From NCBI RefSeq assembly GCF_023276435.1, contig NZ_JALLPO010000009.1, forward strand, positions 62,001 through 126,000: a DNA stretch of 64,000 nt, read 5' to 3'. The notes below the pieces were generated by a model, which ran no database searches, was not told the origin of the DNA, and worked only from the letters and a program-made list of their open reading frames with translations. A program made the translations under genes and the position numbers. This stretch comes from Sphaerisporangium perillae. GTDB taxonomy: Bacteria; Actinomycetota; Actinomycetes; Streptosporangiales; Streptosporangiaceae. Shown here piece after piece: positions 46,713 through 54,661 of this stretch; positions within the stretch are counted from its first letter, which is position 1; each line of letters starts with the position of its first letter.

Positions 46713-47138
46713 CTACTGCCTTATCGGCATCTTCCGGTTTCCCACCGCCATGGCCCCCAACCCGAGGAGCAGGATGACCAGGCCCGTGATGACGTTGTTC
46801 CAGATCGAACCGGTCGTATGCGACCGGATGATCCACGGGGACAGGATCGTCCATACTCCGAGGATCGGCGCGATCCAGGTCAGCCCGTAGGTACGGCCGA
46901 ACGCCGACGCGAAACCAAGGGCCAGGGCGGCCAGCGCCAGCCCGGTGACCATGTTGCTCACCGCGAGCCGGGACAGGCCGTTGAACCCCACCACCCACGG
47001 CGATATCGCCAGGTAGAGCCCTGCCAGGAGCGTGAGCCCGTCTATCACCTGTGCCACCGTGCTGGAACTCGCCCGTTCGTACTTGGCTCGCATCGCGACG
47101 ATGTCGGGGTGCGCTTCCAGGCCGGTCGGTCTAGTCAT
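46713..47138 (-). CDS. SPW-repeat membrane protein
   Basis: 141 residues, four membrane helices. Two SPW repeats are visible: LYLAISPWVVGF and VWTILSPWIIR, each ahead of a helix that includes a conserved Asn (SNMVTGLALAAL and NNVITGLVILLLG). This family is widespread and uncharacterised. It is a single gene upstream of the topoisomerase operon. Confidence 0.9.
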   Translation of the reverse strand: MTRPTGLEAHPDIVAMRAKYERASSSTVAQVIDGLTLLAGLYLAISPWVVGFNGLSRLAVSNMVTGLALAALALGFASAFGRTYGLTWIAPILGVWTILSPWIIRSHTTGSIWNNVITGLVILLLGLGAMAVGNRKMPIRQ

Positions 47139-47278
47139 GACCTCACCGCCTTCCGTTTTCCTTCGCGGAACGGATCAATTTCGCCATACCCCTGCCGGGG
47201 AGCCGGGTCACGGTGGGCAGGGCAAATATTTCGGATGTTCAGCACCGATCATCCACTTACCGGACGTATCTGGATATA

Positions 47279-47461
47279 TCAGGACATGCTGACCTCGGCG
47301 CAACGGCCGACCCATACCCCCGAGCGCCGGCCGCCGACCCCCAGCGCGACGCCGGTGACCCCGATGCCCGCGAGGGACACAAGGCGCGCGGCGAAGACGT
47401 AGCGGAAGTCGCGGCTGGTACGCAGCGGCGAGATGTCGATGGCGAACCGGCCCGGACTCAT
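47279..47461 (-). pseudogene. Remnant of an MFS siderophore exporter (EntS-like N-terminus)
   Basis: The frame encodes FAIDISPLRTSRDFRYVFAARLVSLAGIGVTGVAL, the characteristic start of EntS-like enterobactin/siderophore exporters of the MFS. After about 40 residues the similarity ends and the frame stops at residue 60; the rest of the roughly 400-residue transporter is missing. It abuts a FecCD permease remnant on the other strand. Confidence 0.8.
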
Positions 47462-47466
47462 GCGCC

Positions 47467-47607
47467 GGAGGGGCGGTCTCCCAGAGCCTCACCCGCAACC
47501 CGCTGGGCAGTCCCGACATCGTCGGCCTGGACCGCGGAGCGGCCACCGGCGCGCTGGTCGCCCTCCTGGTCCTCGGCGGCGGGACGGCCGCGATCGCGGG
47601 CGCGAGG
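47467..47607 (+). pseudogene. Remnant of a FecCD-type siderophore ABC permease
   Basis: The plus strand encodes GAVSQSLTRNPLGSPDIVG, then an AATGALVALLVLGGGTAAIAG stretch, the conserved segment around the first coupling region of iron-siderophore permeases. There is no start, no other helices and the DNA passes straight into the 3' end of the next gene. With the neighbouring exporter remnant it marks a deleted siderophore locus. Confidence 0.8.
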
Positions 47608-47624
47608 TTCCGGTCCCCTGCTGG

Positions 47625-48485
47625 TCACCATTTGGTGCGCCACTGCATGGGCGGCGAGCCGCGCCCGCCGAGGACCGGCGGCGAGAAGCGCGTCAGGTCG
47701 GGTTCGGCCGAGCCGGGGGCGCGGGCGGAGCCGTCGGCCACCAGGGCTCCGAGCAGGCCGAGGGCGTACTCCGAGGCGCTGCCGGGGTCGGCCTGGAAGA
47801 TGAGGAGTTGCTGGCCGGGCGCGCTGTTCACGGTGAACGACTCGTAGGAGAGGTCCAGGTCGCCGACGTCGGGGTGGTGGAAACGCTTGCGTTCCCTGGT
47901 CTTGGCGCCCACGTCGTGGCGTGCCCACAGCCGGCGGAACTCCTCGCTGTGGGCGGAGAGCTCCTCGACCAGCGAGGGCAGGTAGGGGTCGTCGGGGTCG
48001 GTCGCCGCGGAGCGCAGGTGCGCCGTCTTGTCGCGCGCGATCTTCTCCCAGTCGGGGTACAGGTCGCGCGCCCCCGGGTCGAGGAAGGTCATCCGGATCA
48101 GGTTGTCGCGGTTGGCCAGCCCCGCGTAGAGGGCGTCGGCCAGCCGGTTGGTGGCGAGCACGTCCATGTACCGCCCGTGGACGACCGCCGGTGTCGCCTC
48201 CCAGCCCATCAGGAGCCGCAGCAGGTTGGGGCTGACCCGCTCGGCGCGGCCGTCCGTCAGGCGGCGGCGTGGCCGGGGATGGGCGAGTTCGTACAGGTGC
48301 TCGGTGGCGTCGGCGTCGAGGTCCAGGACGCGCGCCAGGGCGTCCAGCACCTGCTCGGAGGGACGGCGCTCGCGCCCCTGCTCCAGGCGGACGTAGTAGT
48401 CGGTGCTGACACCGGCCAGCATCGCGACCTCTTCGCGGCGCAGCCCGGGCGTCCTGCGCCGGCCGCCCCCGGTCAGCCCCACCAT
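47625..48485 (-). CDS. MmyB-type XRE transcriptional regulator (start uncertain)
   Basis: 286 residues from the first ATG. The XRE HTH (RRTPGLRREEVAMLAGVSTDYYVRLEQGRERRPSEQVLDALARVLDL) is followed by the MmyB PAS-like ligand domain (VVHGRYMDVLATNRLADALYAG and the C-terminal FHHPDVGDLDLSYESF). Family homology extends upstream of this ATG: LLGDFLRARRESTDLK is encoded in frame at 48533-48486, ahead of which is TAA at 48545-48543. No ATG, GTG or TTG exists between that stop and the HTH, so the gene starts at a CTG or has lost its start. Confidence 0.8.
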   Translation of the reverse strand: MVGLTGGGRRRTPGLRREEVAMLAGVSTDYYVRLEQGRERRPSEQVLDALARVLDLDADATEHLYELAHPRPRRRLTDGRAERVSPNLLRLLMGWEATPAVVHGRYMDVLATNRLADALYAGLANRDNLIRMTFLDPGARDLYPDWEKIARDKTAHLRSAATDPDDPYLPSLVEELSAHSEEFRRLWARHDVGAKTRERKRFHHPDVGDLDLSYESFTVNSAPGQQLLIFQADPGSASEYALGLLGALVADGSARAPGSAEPDLTRFSPPVLGGRGSPPMQWRTKW

Positions 48486-48545
48486 CTTCAGATCCGTGGA
48501 CTCACGCCGAGCGCGGAGGAAGTCTCCCAGGAGACGGTCACGTTA

Positions 48546-48880
48546 TGACATAAATGGGCGGTTAGGGGGGGACTATTACACCCAGCTTAAATACTCCCGG
48601 GTAGAGCGCGTCCTGGCAGGTCAGAGGCATATGGCAACGATCCCCCGCGCGCCGGCAGGCGCGCGCCGAGAGAAGAGAAGATCATGCAGATGTACCTGTA
48701 CGGCTCCGCGGCGGCGAGATCGACGACGACGAGTACCGCCGCAACCGCGAAGCCCTGCGAGGCATCCCGCGGCCGACGGCCGTGGCCACGCCATGCGCCG
48801 GGTCCTCCGGGAAGGGCGTCCGGTAGACGTCCATGACGACGCGACCGCCTGCGGGCGCCCGAAGGCCGGCCGCGCCGCCG
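48546..48880. other. Gap with possible SHOCT-like remnant
   Basis: 335 bp between two regulators. One plus-strand frame at about 48703-48762 encodes LRGGEIDDDEYRRNREALRG, similar to short SHOCT-type helices, but with no start in frame. Nothing else is recognisable. The MmyB gene's promoter should lie at its left end. Confidence 0.4.
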
Positions 48881-49783
48881 TCACAGCTCGCCGAGGATCC
48901 GCCTCAGGGTCCTGGCGGTCGCGGCGGGCGGCTCGGCCTCGACGCTCAGGCGGTTCATGACGTCCCAGTAATGCTGGATCTCAGCGGGTTTGTCCGGGTA
49001 GAGGGCCGTGATGAGCTGCTCGAGATAGACCACGTCCGGCAGCGCGCCGGCCGGCAGGCGCAGAATCGCGATCGGCCCGCCGCCCGCCGAGTGCCCGCCG
49101 AAGCTGAGCGGCATCACCTGGACGGTGACGTTGGGAAGCTCGCCGATCTCCAGCAGATGCTCGACCTGGGCGCGCATCGTCCCCGGCCCGCCGACCGGGC
49201 GCCGGAGCGCCGCCTCGTCGATGACGGCCCACAACTTCACGGCGTCCGGCCCGCTGAGGATGCGCTGACGCCTCATCCGCAGGCGCACGCGGCGCTCGAC
49301 CTCGGCTTCGGTGACGTCGAGCCCGAGCCGGATGACGGCGCGCGCGTAGTCCTCGGTCTGCAGCAGGCCGGGGACGAACTGCACCTCCCAGGTGCGGATG
49401 ACGGCGGCGGCCTGCTCGAGCCCGATATAGGCCTCGAACCAGGAGGGCACCACATCGCTGTAGGCGTGCCACCAGCCAGGGGTGTTGGCCTGCTCGGCCA
49501 TGGCCAGCAGGGTCTGGCGCTCGGCGTCGCCCGTCACGCCGTAAAGGGTCAGCAGGTCGGCCACGTCGCGTGGCTTGAAGCCGGTGCGCCCGAGCTCCAG
49601 GCGGCTGATCTTGGTGTCCGACGCCCGGATGGCGTAGCCCGCCTTCGCCCGGCTGATCTCCGCGGCCTCGCGCAGGCGGCGCAGCTCGGAGCCCACGAGC
49701 ATCCGGAACACCGTGGGACCCGCCTCCCGCTGGTCCAGAATGTGATCGTCCTCTAGGTCACCCCAGGCCTGAGAAGTGCTCAT
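48881..49783 (-). CDS. XRE regulator with DUF5753 domain
   Basis: 300 residues. HTH at about 31-75 (LRRLREAAEISRAKAGYAIRASDTKISRLELGRTGFKPRDVADLLTLY), then the DUF5753 domain typical of Streptomyces WhiJ/Scr1-like regulators (VPGLLQTEDYARAVIR, QRILSG, LPNVTVQVMPLSFGGHSAGGGPIAILRL, VVYLEQ). In this family a DUF397 partner is usually next door; none is present here. It may regulate the adjacent decayed element. Confidence 0.9.
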   Translation of the reverse strand: MSTSQAWGDLEDDHILDQREAGPTVFRMLVGSELRRLREAAEISRAKAGYAIRASDTKISRLELGRTGFKPRDVADLLTLYGVTGDAERQTLLAMAEQANTPGWWHAYSDVVPSWFEAYIGLEQAAAVIRTWEVQFVPGLLQTEDYARAVIRLGLDVTEAEVERRVRLRMRRQRILSGPDAVKLWAVIDEAALRRPVGGPGTMRAQVEHLLEIGELPNVTVQVMPLSFGGHSAGGGPIAILRLPAGALPDVVYLEQLITALYPDKPAEIQHYWDVMNRLSVEAEPPAATARTLRRILGEL

Positions 49784-49829
49784 GTTCCCTCTCCGCTAGA
49801 CCACCGGCTCCCGAGCATTCCCCAGCCTC

Positions 49830-50864
49830 TCATTTCACCGGCGTCTCGAGGGACGATATCCGATGGGCGGCTCCACGCGAAGACGTCGCCGGCCCGCCGT
49901 AGCCCGGCCGCCGCGGCCGACGGCCTTCCCGGCCACGCCGCATATGCGGGTAGATCAGGGTCGTCTCAAACTACTCGTGCCCGAGCGCTTCCTGGATCTC
50001 GCGCGGCTTCGCCCCAGCCTCCTCGGCGAGCGTCGCCCAGGTGTGCCGCAGCCCGTGCGGCGTCACCTTCGACTCGATGCCCGCCTGCCGAGCGATCCGC
50101 GCGACCAGCTCCCACGCCCTGCCCCGCGGCAACGCCTGGCCACCGGACGTCGTGAACAGCGGCCCGCGAAGGTCCCGCAGCTCCACTCCGGCCCGCGCCG
50201 CCCTGTCCGCCAGGTACTGGTCCAGGGCGTACGTCGTCTCCACCGGCAACCGGCGGACCAGCTTCTTGTCGCCCTTCAACCTGACGCGCAACGTCCGATA
50301 CCCGCGGCTGTAGCCCAGGTCGTCGATCTGCGCGTTAACGGCCTCGGTCACCCGGATCCCCAGCTGCAGCAGCCGGATCAGCGCCGCCGTGCGCAGCCGC
50401 GCCGGCCCGTGGTCGGCGTCGGCCGCCTCGATGAGCGCGTGAGCTTCGGCTCGGGTGAGCGCCACCGTCTCCGGCTGCTTACGCGCGACCTTCGGCCGGT
50501 CCGCCTCCGCGAACGGGTTCCGCGTCGCGGCGTCGTTCTTGATGAGGTACCGGTACCAGGCCGACGCCACCGACATCCGCCGCGCGACCGTCCGCTTCGT
50601 CGGCGGCTTCTCGTCGTCCTCGGCGGCCTGTTCGACCATCCACCGGGCGTACAGCTCGGCATGCCGGACCTTCATCTCCAGCGGATCAAGGCGCGTCCGC
50701 GCGCAGTAGGTGAACCACAGCCGGATGTCGCGCCGGTAGGCGTCGCGGGTGTGCGGCGACTTGCGGGACGCCAGCCACATCGCGGTGATCTCCATGACGA
50801 TGGGCGGCAGGTCGAGCAGGAGCGCGACGTCGCCTCCCGGGCGGACCGCGACCTCGACGGTCAC
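49830..50864 (-). pseudogene. Tyrosine recombinase/integrase with in-frame amber stop before the catalytic Tyr
   Basis: Codons 1-297 encode an N-terminal SAM-like domain and catalytic domain with R171 (LLQLGIRVTEAV), H270-x-x-R273 (PHGLRHTWATLA) and H296 (EALGHE). Codon 298 is TAG (49973-49971). Beyond it the same frame continues FETTLIYPHMRRGREG, where the nucleophile Y305 should be, at 49952-49950. A single TCG-to-TAG change would explain it. Without readthrough the product lacks its nucleophile and is inactive. The small gene 50902-51141 lies just upstream on the same strand. No tRNA or attachment repeat was seen nearby. Confidence 0.88.
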
Positions 50865-50901
50865 CCGTCTGCCTCGCCGGCGCCGGGCCTGATGATCAAC
50901 G

Positions 50902-51141
50902 TTATCGGGTCGTGGCCTCGTAGTCAGCGCTGTGCGTATCGAGCGCCTGCCGGAAGACGACTTCCGCCCGATAGTTGCCCTCGCGCTCCGGGTCCTCTTC
51001 GACGTCGGCGCTCATCACGTCGAGTTGCGCGTCCTTGCCGAAGAATCGCGTTGCCGCGAGCAGCGCCCGAGCCCGGATATCGGCGGGTGAGTGCCCTTCG
51101 ACTCTTACCCGCAGATCGAGGCGGAAAAAGGGGTTGGCCAT
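50902..51141 (-). CDS. Small protein of unknown function upstream of integrase
   Basis: 79 residues from the ATG at 51141 (AAAGG upstream). It reads MANPFFRLDLRVRVEGHSP..., with a strand-helix-strand pattern and an acidic C-terminal part; no known domain recognised. It lies 37 bp from the integrase on the same strand and about 50 bp from a perfect 13-bp inverted repeat, in the position where integrative elements often carry excisionase or control genes. That role is only inferred. Confidence 0.6.
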   Translation of the reverse strand: MANPFFRLDLRVRVEGHSPADIRARALLAATRFFGKDAQLDVMSADVEEDPEREGNYRAEVVFRQALDTHSADYEATTR

Positions 51142-51190
51142 GGCGGGCCTTTCGCGAGGGTCTAAACGATCTCTCGTGAGAGTAACACGC

Positions 51191-51222
51191 GACCGTAACA
51201 TAACGTGGATTATGTTACGGTC
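51191..51222. promoter_or_regulatory. Perfect 13-bp inverted repeat (probable operator)
   Basis: GACCGTAACATAA, a 6-bp centre CGTGGA, then TTATGTTACGGTC. The arms match at all 13 positions. A further half-site AGTAACA lies at 51181-51187. It is AT-rich against a 70% GC background and lies 50 bp upstream of the small gene and its integrase. It is a strong candidate binding site for a dimeric repressor of the element; a terminator is the alternative. Confidence 0.75.
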
Positions 51223-51305
51223 CTAGCGATCTTGGACACAAGATCAACCTGTATGCGATTCAACCTTCCGCTCCAGCAGCAGACAACGCGAACTCCACCA
51301 GTTGC

Positions 51306-52385
51306 TCACGCGGAAGGGCGGGCCGTGGAGCCGCGGATGACCAGGGAGACCGGCAGCAGGAGCGAATGGGACTGGCGCTCGGGGCCCTCGATGCAGTCGA
51401 GCAGCATGCGGGCGGCCTCGGCTCCGATGTCGCCGTGCGGCACGCCGACGGTCGTCAAGGGAGGGCGCAGCTTGTCCAGGAAGGGCATGTCGTTGAAGCC
51501 GACGACGCTGATGTCCTCCGGGCAGGAGATGCCTCGCTCCGCGAAGACGTCGTAGCAGCCGAGCGCGATGAGGTCGTTGCCGGCGACGACCGCGGTGAAC
51601 GGGGTCCCGCGGTCGAGCAACCCGCGCATGGCGTCGGCGCCGTCGGCCTCGTTCCAGTACGCGCACTCGGCGATGAGGGCCGGGTCGTCCTCCAGTTCGT
51701 GGTCGCGGATGGCGTGCCGGAACGCCCGTGCCCGCACCACTCCGGAGGAGGTGTTCCGCGGTCCGGCGAGATGGGCGATCCGCGTGTGGCCGAGGCCGGC
51801 GAGATGGCGCACGGCCAGCGCGATCCCGCCGGCGTCGTCGGCGGTGACGAAGGGGATCTGGAGGTCCTCGACGCGGCGGTTGACCAGGACCATCTTGACG
51901 CCCTGCTCGTGCAGGCTCCCGAGCAGAGGATGGTCCAGCCGTGCCGTGGCGATGATGAGGCCTTCGACATGACGCGAGCGCAGCGAGTCGATGCGGGTGC
52001 GCTCGCGCTCGCGGTCGTTGTCGGTGTTGACGATCCAGGCGCTGTAGCCGGCCACCTCCAGAACGTTCTCGATGCCGCGGACGATCGGGGGGAACAGCGG
52101 GTTCGTCAGGTCGGGGACGACCACCCCGACCGTGCTCGACTTCGAGGTCTTCAGGCTCCGGGCGATCGGGTTCGGCTGGTACCCCAGGGTCTTGGCGGCC
52201 TTCATCACGCGCCGCGCCGTGTCGGCGCTGACGAGCCGCCGCGTCTTGGGGTTGAGCGCCCGCGACGCCGTGGCGGCGTGCACCCCGGCGGCTTCGGCGA
52301 CGTCACGCAGCGTGGGCGGCTGCTGCGCGGAGGTACGCCTGACGGTTCCCTCCTGCGAGGGAACGGGAGGCTGGTCGGGTCTCAA
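51306..52385 (-). CDS. LacI-family transcriptional regulator
   Basis: 359 residues. The LacI HTH (TLRDVAEAAGVHAATASRALN) follows a 24-residue disordered leader; the hinge KTLGYQPNPIARSLKTSKS and the periplasmic-binding-like effector domain follow. The TTG start at 52385 overlaps the MFS stop (TTGA) and has AAGGAG upstream. It is third in the SBP-like - MFS - LacI run. Four LacI-type operators upstream of this and three other units suggest it controls the whole catabolic block. Confidence 0.93.
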   Translation of the reverse strand: MRPDQPPVPSQEGTVRRTSAQQPPTLRDVAEAAGVHAATASRALNPKTRRLVSADTARRVMKAAKTLGYQPNPIARSLKTSKSSTVGVVVPDLTNPLFPPIVRGIENVLEVAGYSAWIVNTDNDRERERTRIDSLRSRHVEGLIIATARLDHPLLGSLHEQGVKMVLVNRRVEDLQIPFVTADDAGGIALAVRHLAGLGHTRIAHLAGPRNTSSGVVRARAFRHAIRDHELEDDPALIAECAYWNEADGADAMRGLLDRGTPFTAVVAGNDLIALGCYDVFAERGISCPEDISVVGFNDMPFLDKLRPPLTTVGVPHGDIGAEAARMLLDCIEGPERQSHSLLLPVSLVIRGSTARPSA

Positions 52386-53560
52386 CGGCCTGGCTCTCCT
52401 TCAGGTCGGATCCAGCGCGTGCGTCCCAGGGTGGCGAACAGGCCGAGCGGAATCGCCAGCACGGTCGCCCAGCCGAAGATCTCAGCGTACCTGTGGCTCT
52501 CCGCGAGCCCTCCGACGAGAACGGCGGCGACGGCGCTGCCGAGGAACAGCGCCCCGGCGAAGGCGGAGACCACGGTGGCCCGCGCCGACGGCAGCACCTC
52601 GGTGGCCCACGTCTGCAGCGACGAGTGCATCGAGGCCCAGGCCAGTCCGAGGAGCCCGGCGGCGGCCAGCGCCACGCCGGGCGCGCGCGACAGGGCCGTA
52701 AGCCCGCACGCCACCGCGGCCGCGACGGCGCCGAGCGCGATGAGCCTCGACGCGTGCATGCGCTGCGACAGCGCCCCGACGACCCTGGCGAATCCCAGGA
52801 CCGCGACGCCGTACACGGCGGTGACCGCTCCGGCGACGGACGTGCTGGCGCCGGAGGCCTCGACGGCCGCGGGGAGCAGGGTCAGCACACCGAGCAGCAC
52901 CGCTCCCTCGGTGAAGGCCAGGGCCAGCACCAGCCTGGTCGGCCCGGAGCGGACGACGTCCAGCAGCGGGGCGAGGACGCTCGTGTGCGCTCGCGCGCGC
53001 GGCGGCCGGGGGAGGCGGCCGAGCGCGACGGCGAGCACGACCGCGGCGAGGCCGGTCAGGAGGAACGCGGCCCGCCAGCTGGCGAACTGGGCCAGCACCC
53101 CCGCCCCGATCGAGGCCAGCGCGGTGCCGAGCGCGACGCCGACCATGAGAGCGGTCACCTCCCGCTGCCGCAGGTGGGCCGGCACCGTGTCGCCGACGTA
53201 GATGAGGGCCGCCGGGATGGCGGCGCCGAAACACGCCCCGGCCAGCCCGCGGGCGATGCCGAGGCCGAGGGTCGTCTGGGTGAACGCCGCGGCTATCGTG
53301 CTCACCGCCGAGAGCGACAGCGCCATCCGCATGGTCGTCACCAGCCCGACCCGGTCGGAGATCATCCCCCATACCGGCTGCATGAGCCCGTACGCGAGGA
53401 AGTACGCCCCGGCCGCGTTGACCATCGCGGAGAGCGGCGCCCCGAGTTCGTGCGCTATCGCGATCAGCATCGGCGGCATCGCGAACCGGTCCAGGGTGCT
53501 GACGAACGTGATCAGCTGCAACAGCCGGGGTGCCCGTCCCGGCGCGGCGGCCGCGGTCAT
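52382..53560 (-). CDS. MFS transporter
   Basis: 392 residues, 12 membrane helices. Typical loop motif LMQPVWGMISDRVGLVTTMRMAL between helices 2 and 3 and GIARGLAGACFGAAIPAALIYVGD. ATGA overlap with the upstream binding-protein-like gene. It is probably an importer or exporter for the compound metabolised by the block; the substrate is unknown. Confidence 0.9.
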   Translation of the reverse strand: MTAAAAPGRAPRLLQLITFVSTLDRFAMPPMLIAIAHELGAPLSAMVNAAGAYFLAYGLMQPVWGMISDRVGLVTTMRMALSLSAVSTIAAAFTQTTLGLGIARGLAGACFGAAIPAALIYVGDTVPAHLRQREVTALMVGVALGTALASIGAGVLAQFASWRAAFLLTGLAAVVLAVALGRLPRPPRARAHTSVLAPLLDVVRSGPTRLVLALAFTEGAVLLGVLTLLPAAVEASGASTSVAGAVTAVYGVAVLGFARVVGALSQRMHASRLIALGAVAAAVACGLTALSRAPGVALAAAGLLGLAWASMHSSLQTWATEVLPSARATVVSAFAGALFLGSAVAAVLVGGLAESHRYAEIFGWATVLAIPLGLFATLGRTRWIRPEGEPGR

Positions 53561-54480
53561 CGCCCGGCCGCCCCGGGCGGGTCGAGCAGGCCGCGAGACG
53601 GTTCGAGCGCGGTCGCGAGCACGTCGGCGCCGCCGGCCGTCGCCGGCACGTACCTGCGCCGGAGGCCGACGACCGTCTCCATCGCCTGGAGGTCGACGAC
53701 CCCGTCCGCGACGAGGCCTTCCTCGGGATCCTTCAGCCGCTGGAGGTACCGGCGGGCCAGGGTCTCGGGGAGGCCGAGCGCCGCGGCCGCCTCCTCGACG
53801 GCGACGCGGTCGGCGTTCCCGGCCGTGATCTCGCGGGCGGCGTCGCGAAGGGCGCCGGCGAGTGCCTCGACGAGGGCCCTCCGCCGGTCGCCGACCGTGC
53901 TCAGCACCGTTCCGAGGTAGGGGCGGCACACGTCGACGAGCCTGACGAGGCGTGCCGACCCGGCGTCCTCCGCCCGCAGTTCGTTGCCCGCGTTCAGCAT
54001 CGTCGCGTCGCAGTCCCCGGCCATCAGCGCCTCGAGGCGGCGAGGCGTGGAGCCGAGGGGGACGACGCGGTAGTCGGCGCGGTCCAGTCCCAGGGACGCG
54101 AGCAGTGCGTAGAGCGCGAGGGCGAAGCCAGAGCCGGGCACGTCGACGCCGATGACCGCGCCCTTCAGCCGGTCCGCGGTGGTGATCCCGGGCCGGGCGT
54201 ACAGGCCGAGCCCGAGGCCGCGGTCGATCGCCGCGACGATGCGCACGTCCGCCGTCTCCCCCAGCGGGTTGCCGGGGTCGAAACGGTAGGCGACGACGTT
54301 GTCCGGGCTGGTGAGCGCCGCGTCGAGGTCGCCGTCGAGGAGTGCGCGGAACTGCGCGGGCGAGGAGGGGACGGGCTGCTCCAGCACGTCCAGACCCCGG
54401 TCGCCGAGCAGGCCGAGACGCCGGCTGACGCGCAGCAGCACCGAAGGGCTGAAGGCGCCGACCACGAGTTGCCCTCTCAC
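53557..54480 (-). CDS. Substrate-binding-protein-like (NMT1/TauA-type) protein without signal peptide
   Basis: 307 residues from the GTG at 54480 (AAGGAG upstream). The fold starts QLVVGAFSPSVLLRVSRRLGLL, with ALLDGDLDAALTSPDNVV, VIGVDVPGSGFALALYALL and YRVVPLGSTPRRLEALMAGDCDATMLNAG, as in periplasmic proteins that bind sulfonates or pyrimidine precursors. There is no export signal, so it may bind its ligand in the cytoplasm or act as an enzyme of the NMT1 type. First gene of the SBP-like - MFS - LacI run. Confidence 0.8.
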   Translation of the reverse strand: MRGQLVVGAFSPSVLLRVSRRLGLLGDRGLDVLEQPVPSSPAQFRALLDGDLDAALTSPDNVVAYRFDPGNPLGETADVRIVAAIDRGLGLGLYARPGITTADRLKGAVIGVDVPGSGFALALYALLASLGLDRADYRVVPLGSTPRRLEALMAGDCDATMLNAGNELRAEDAGSARLVRLVDVCRPYLGTVLSTVGDRRRALVEALAGALRDAAREITAGNADRVAVEEAAAALGLPETLARRYLQRLKDPEEGLVADGVVDLQAMETVVGLRRRYVPATAGGADVLATALEPSRGLLDPPGAAGR

Positions 54481-54533
54481 CTGTCGTGACTCTCCTTCTT
54501 CGATGGCTTGTATGGATCCGCCACATGATAGCC

Positions 54534-54545
54534 GCACTCGTTTGC
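54534..54545 (-). promoter_or_regulatory. LacI-type operator, copy A
   Basis: GCACTCGTTTGC, a near-palindrome with the central CG of LacI-family sites. It lies 54 bp upstream of the start of the SBP-like - MFS - LacI run. The same 12-mer occurs again as copy C. Confidence 0.7.
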
Positions 54546-54612
54546 ACCCCCGCGCCGACGGCGGTCTCCCCTCTTGACAGTCACACGATCAAACCTCATG
54601 CTGCTGGCCATC

Positions 54613-54624
54613 GCAATCGTTTGC
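54613..54624 (+). promoter_or_regulatory. LacI-type operator, copy B, with promoter
   Basis: GCAATCGTTTGC lies 38 bp before the ATG of the ABC substrate-binding protein. A TTGACA (54574-54579) followed after 17 bp by CATGCT (54597-54602) is a likely promoter, so the operator sits just downstream of the -10 box. Copy D is the exact reverse complement of this 12-mer. Confidence 0.75.
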
Positions 54625-54661
54625 GGTTAAATCGATGCGGCAAAGCTCACAAGGAGGGCTC

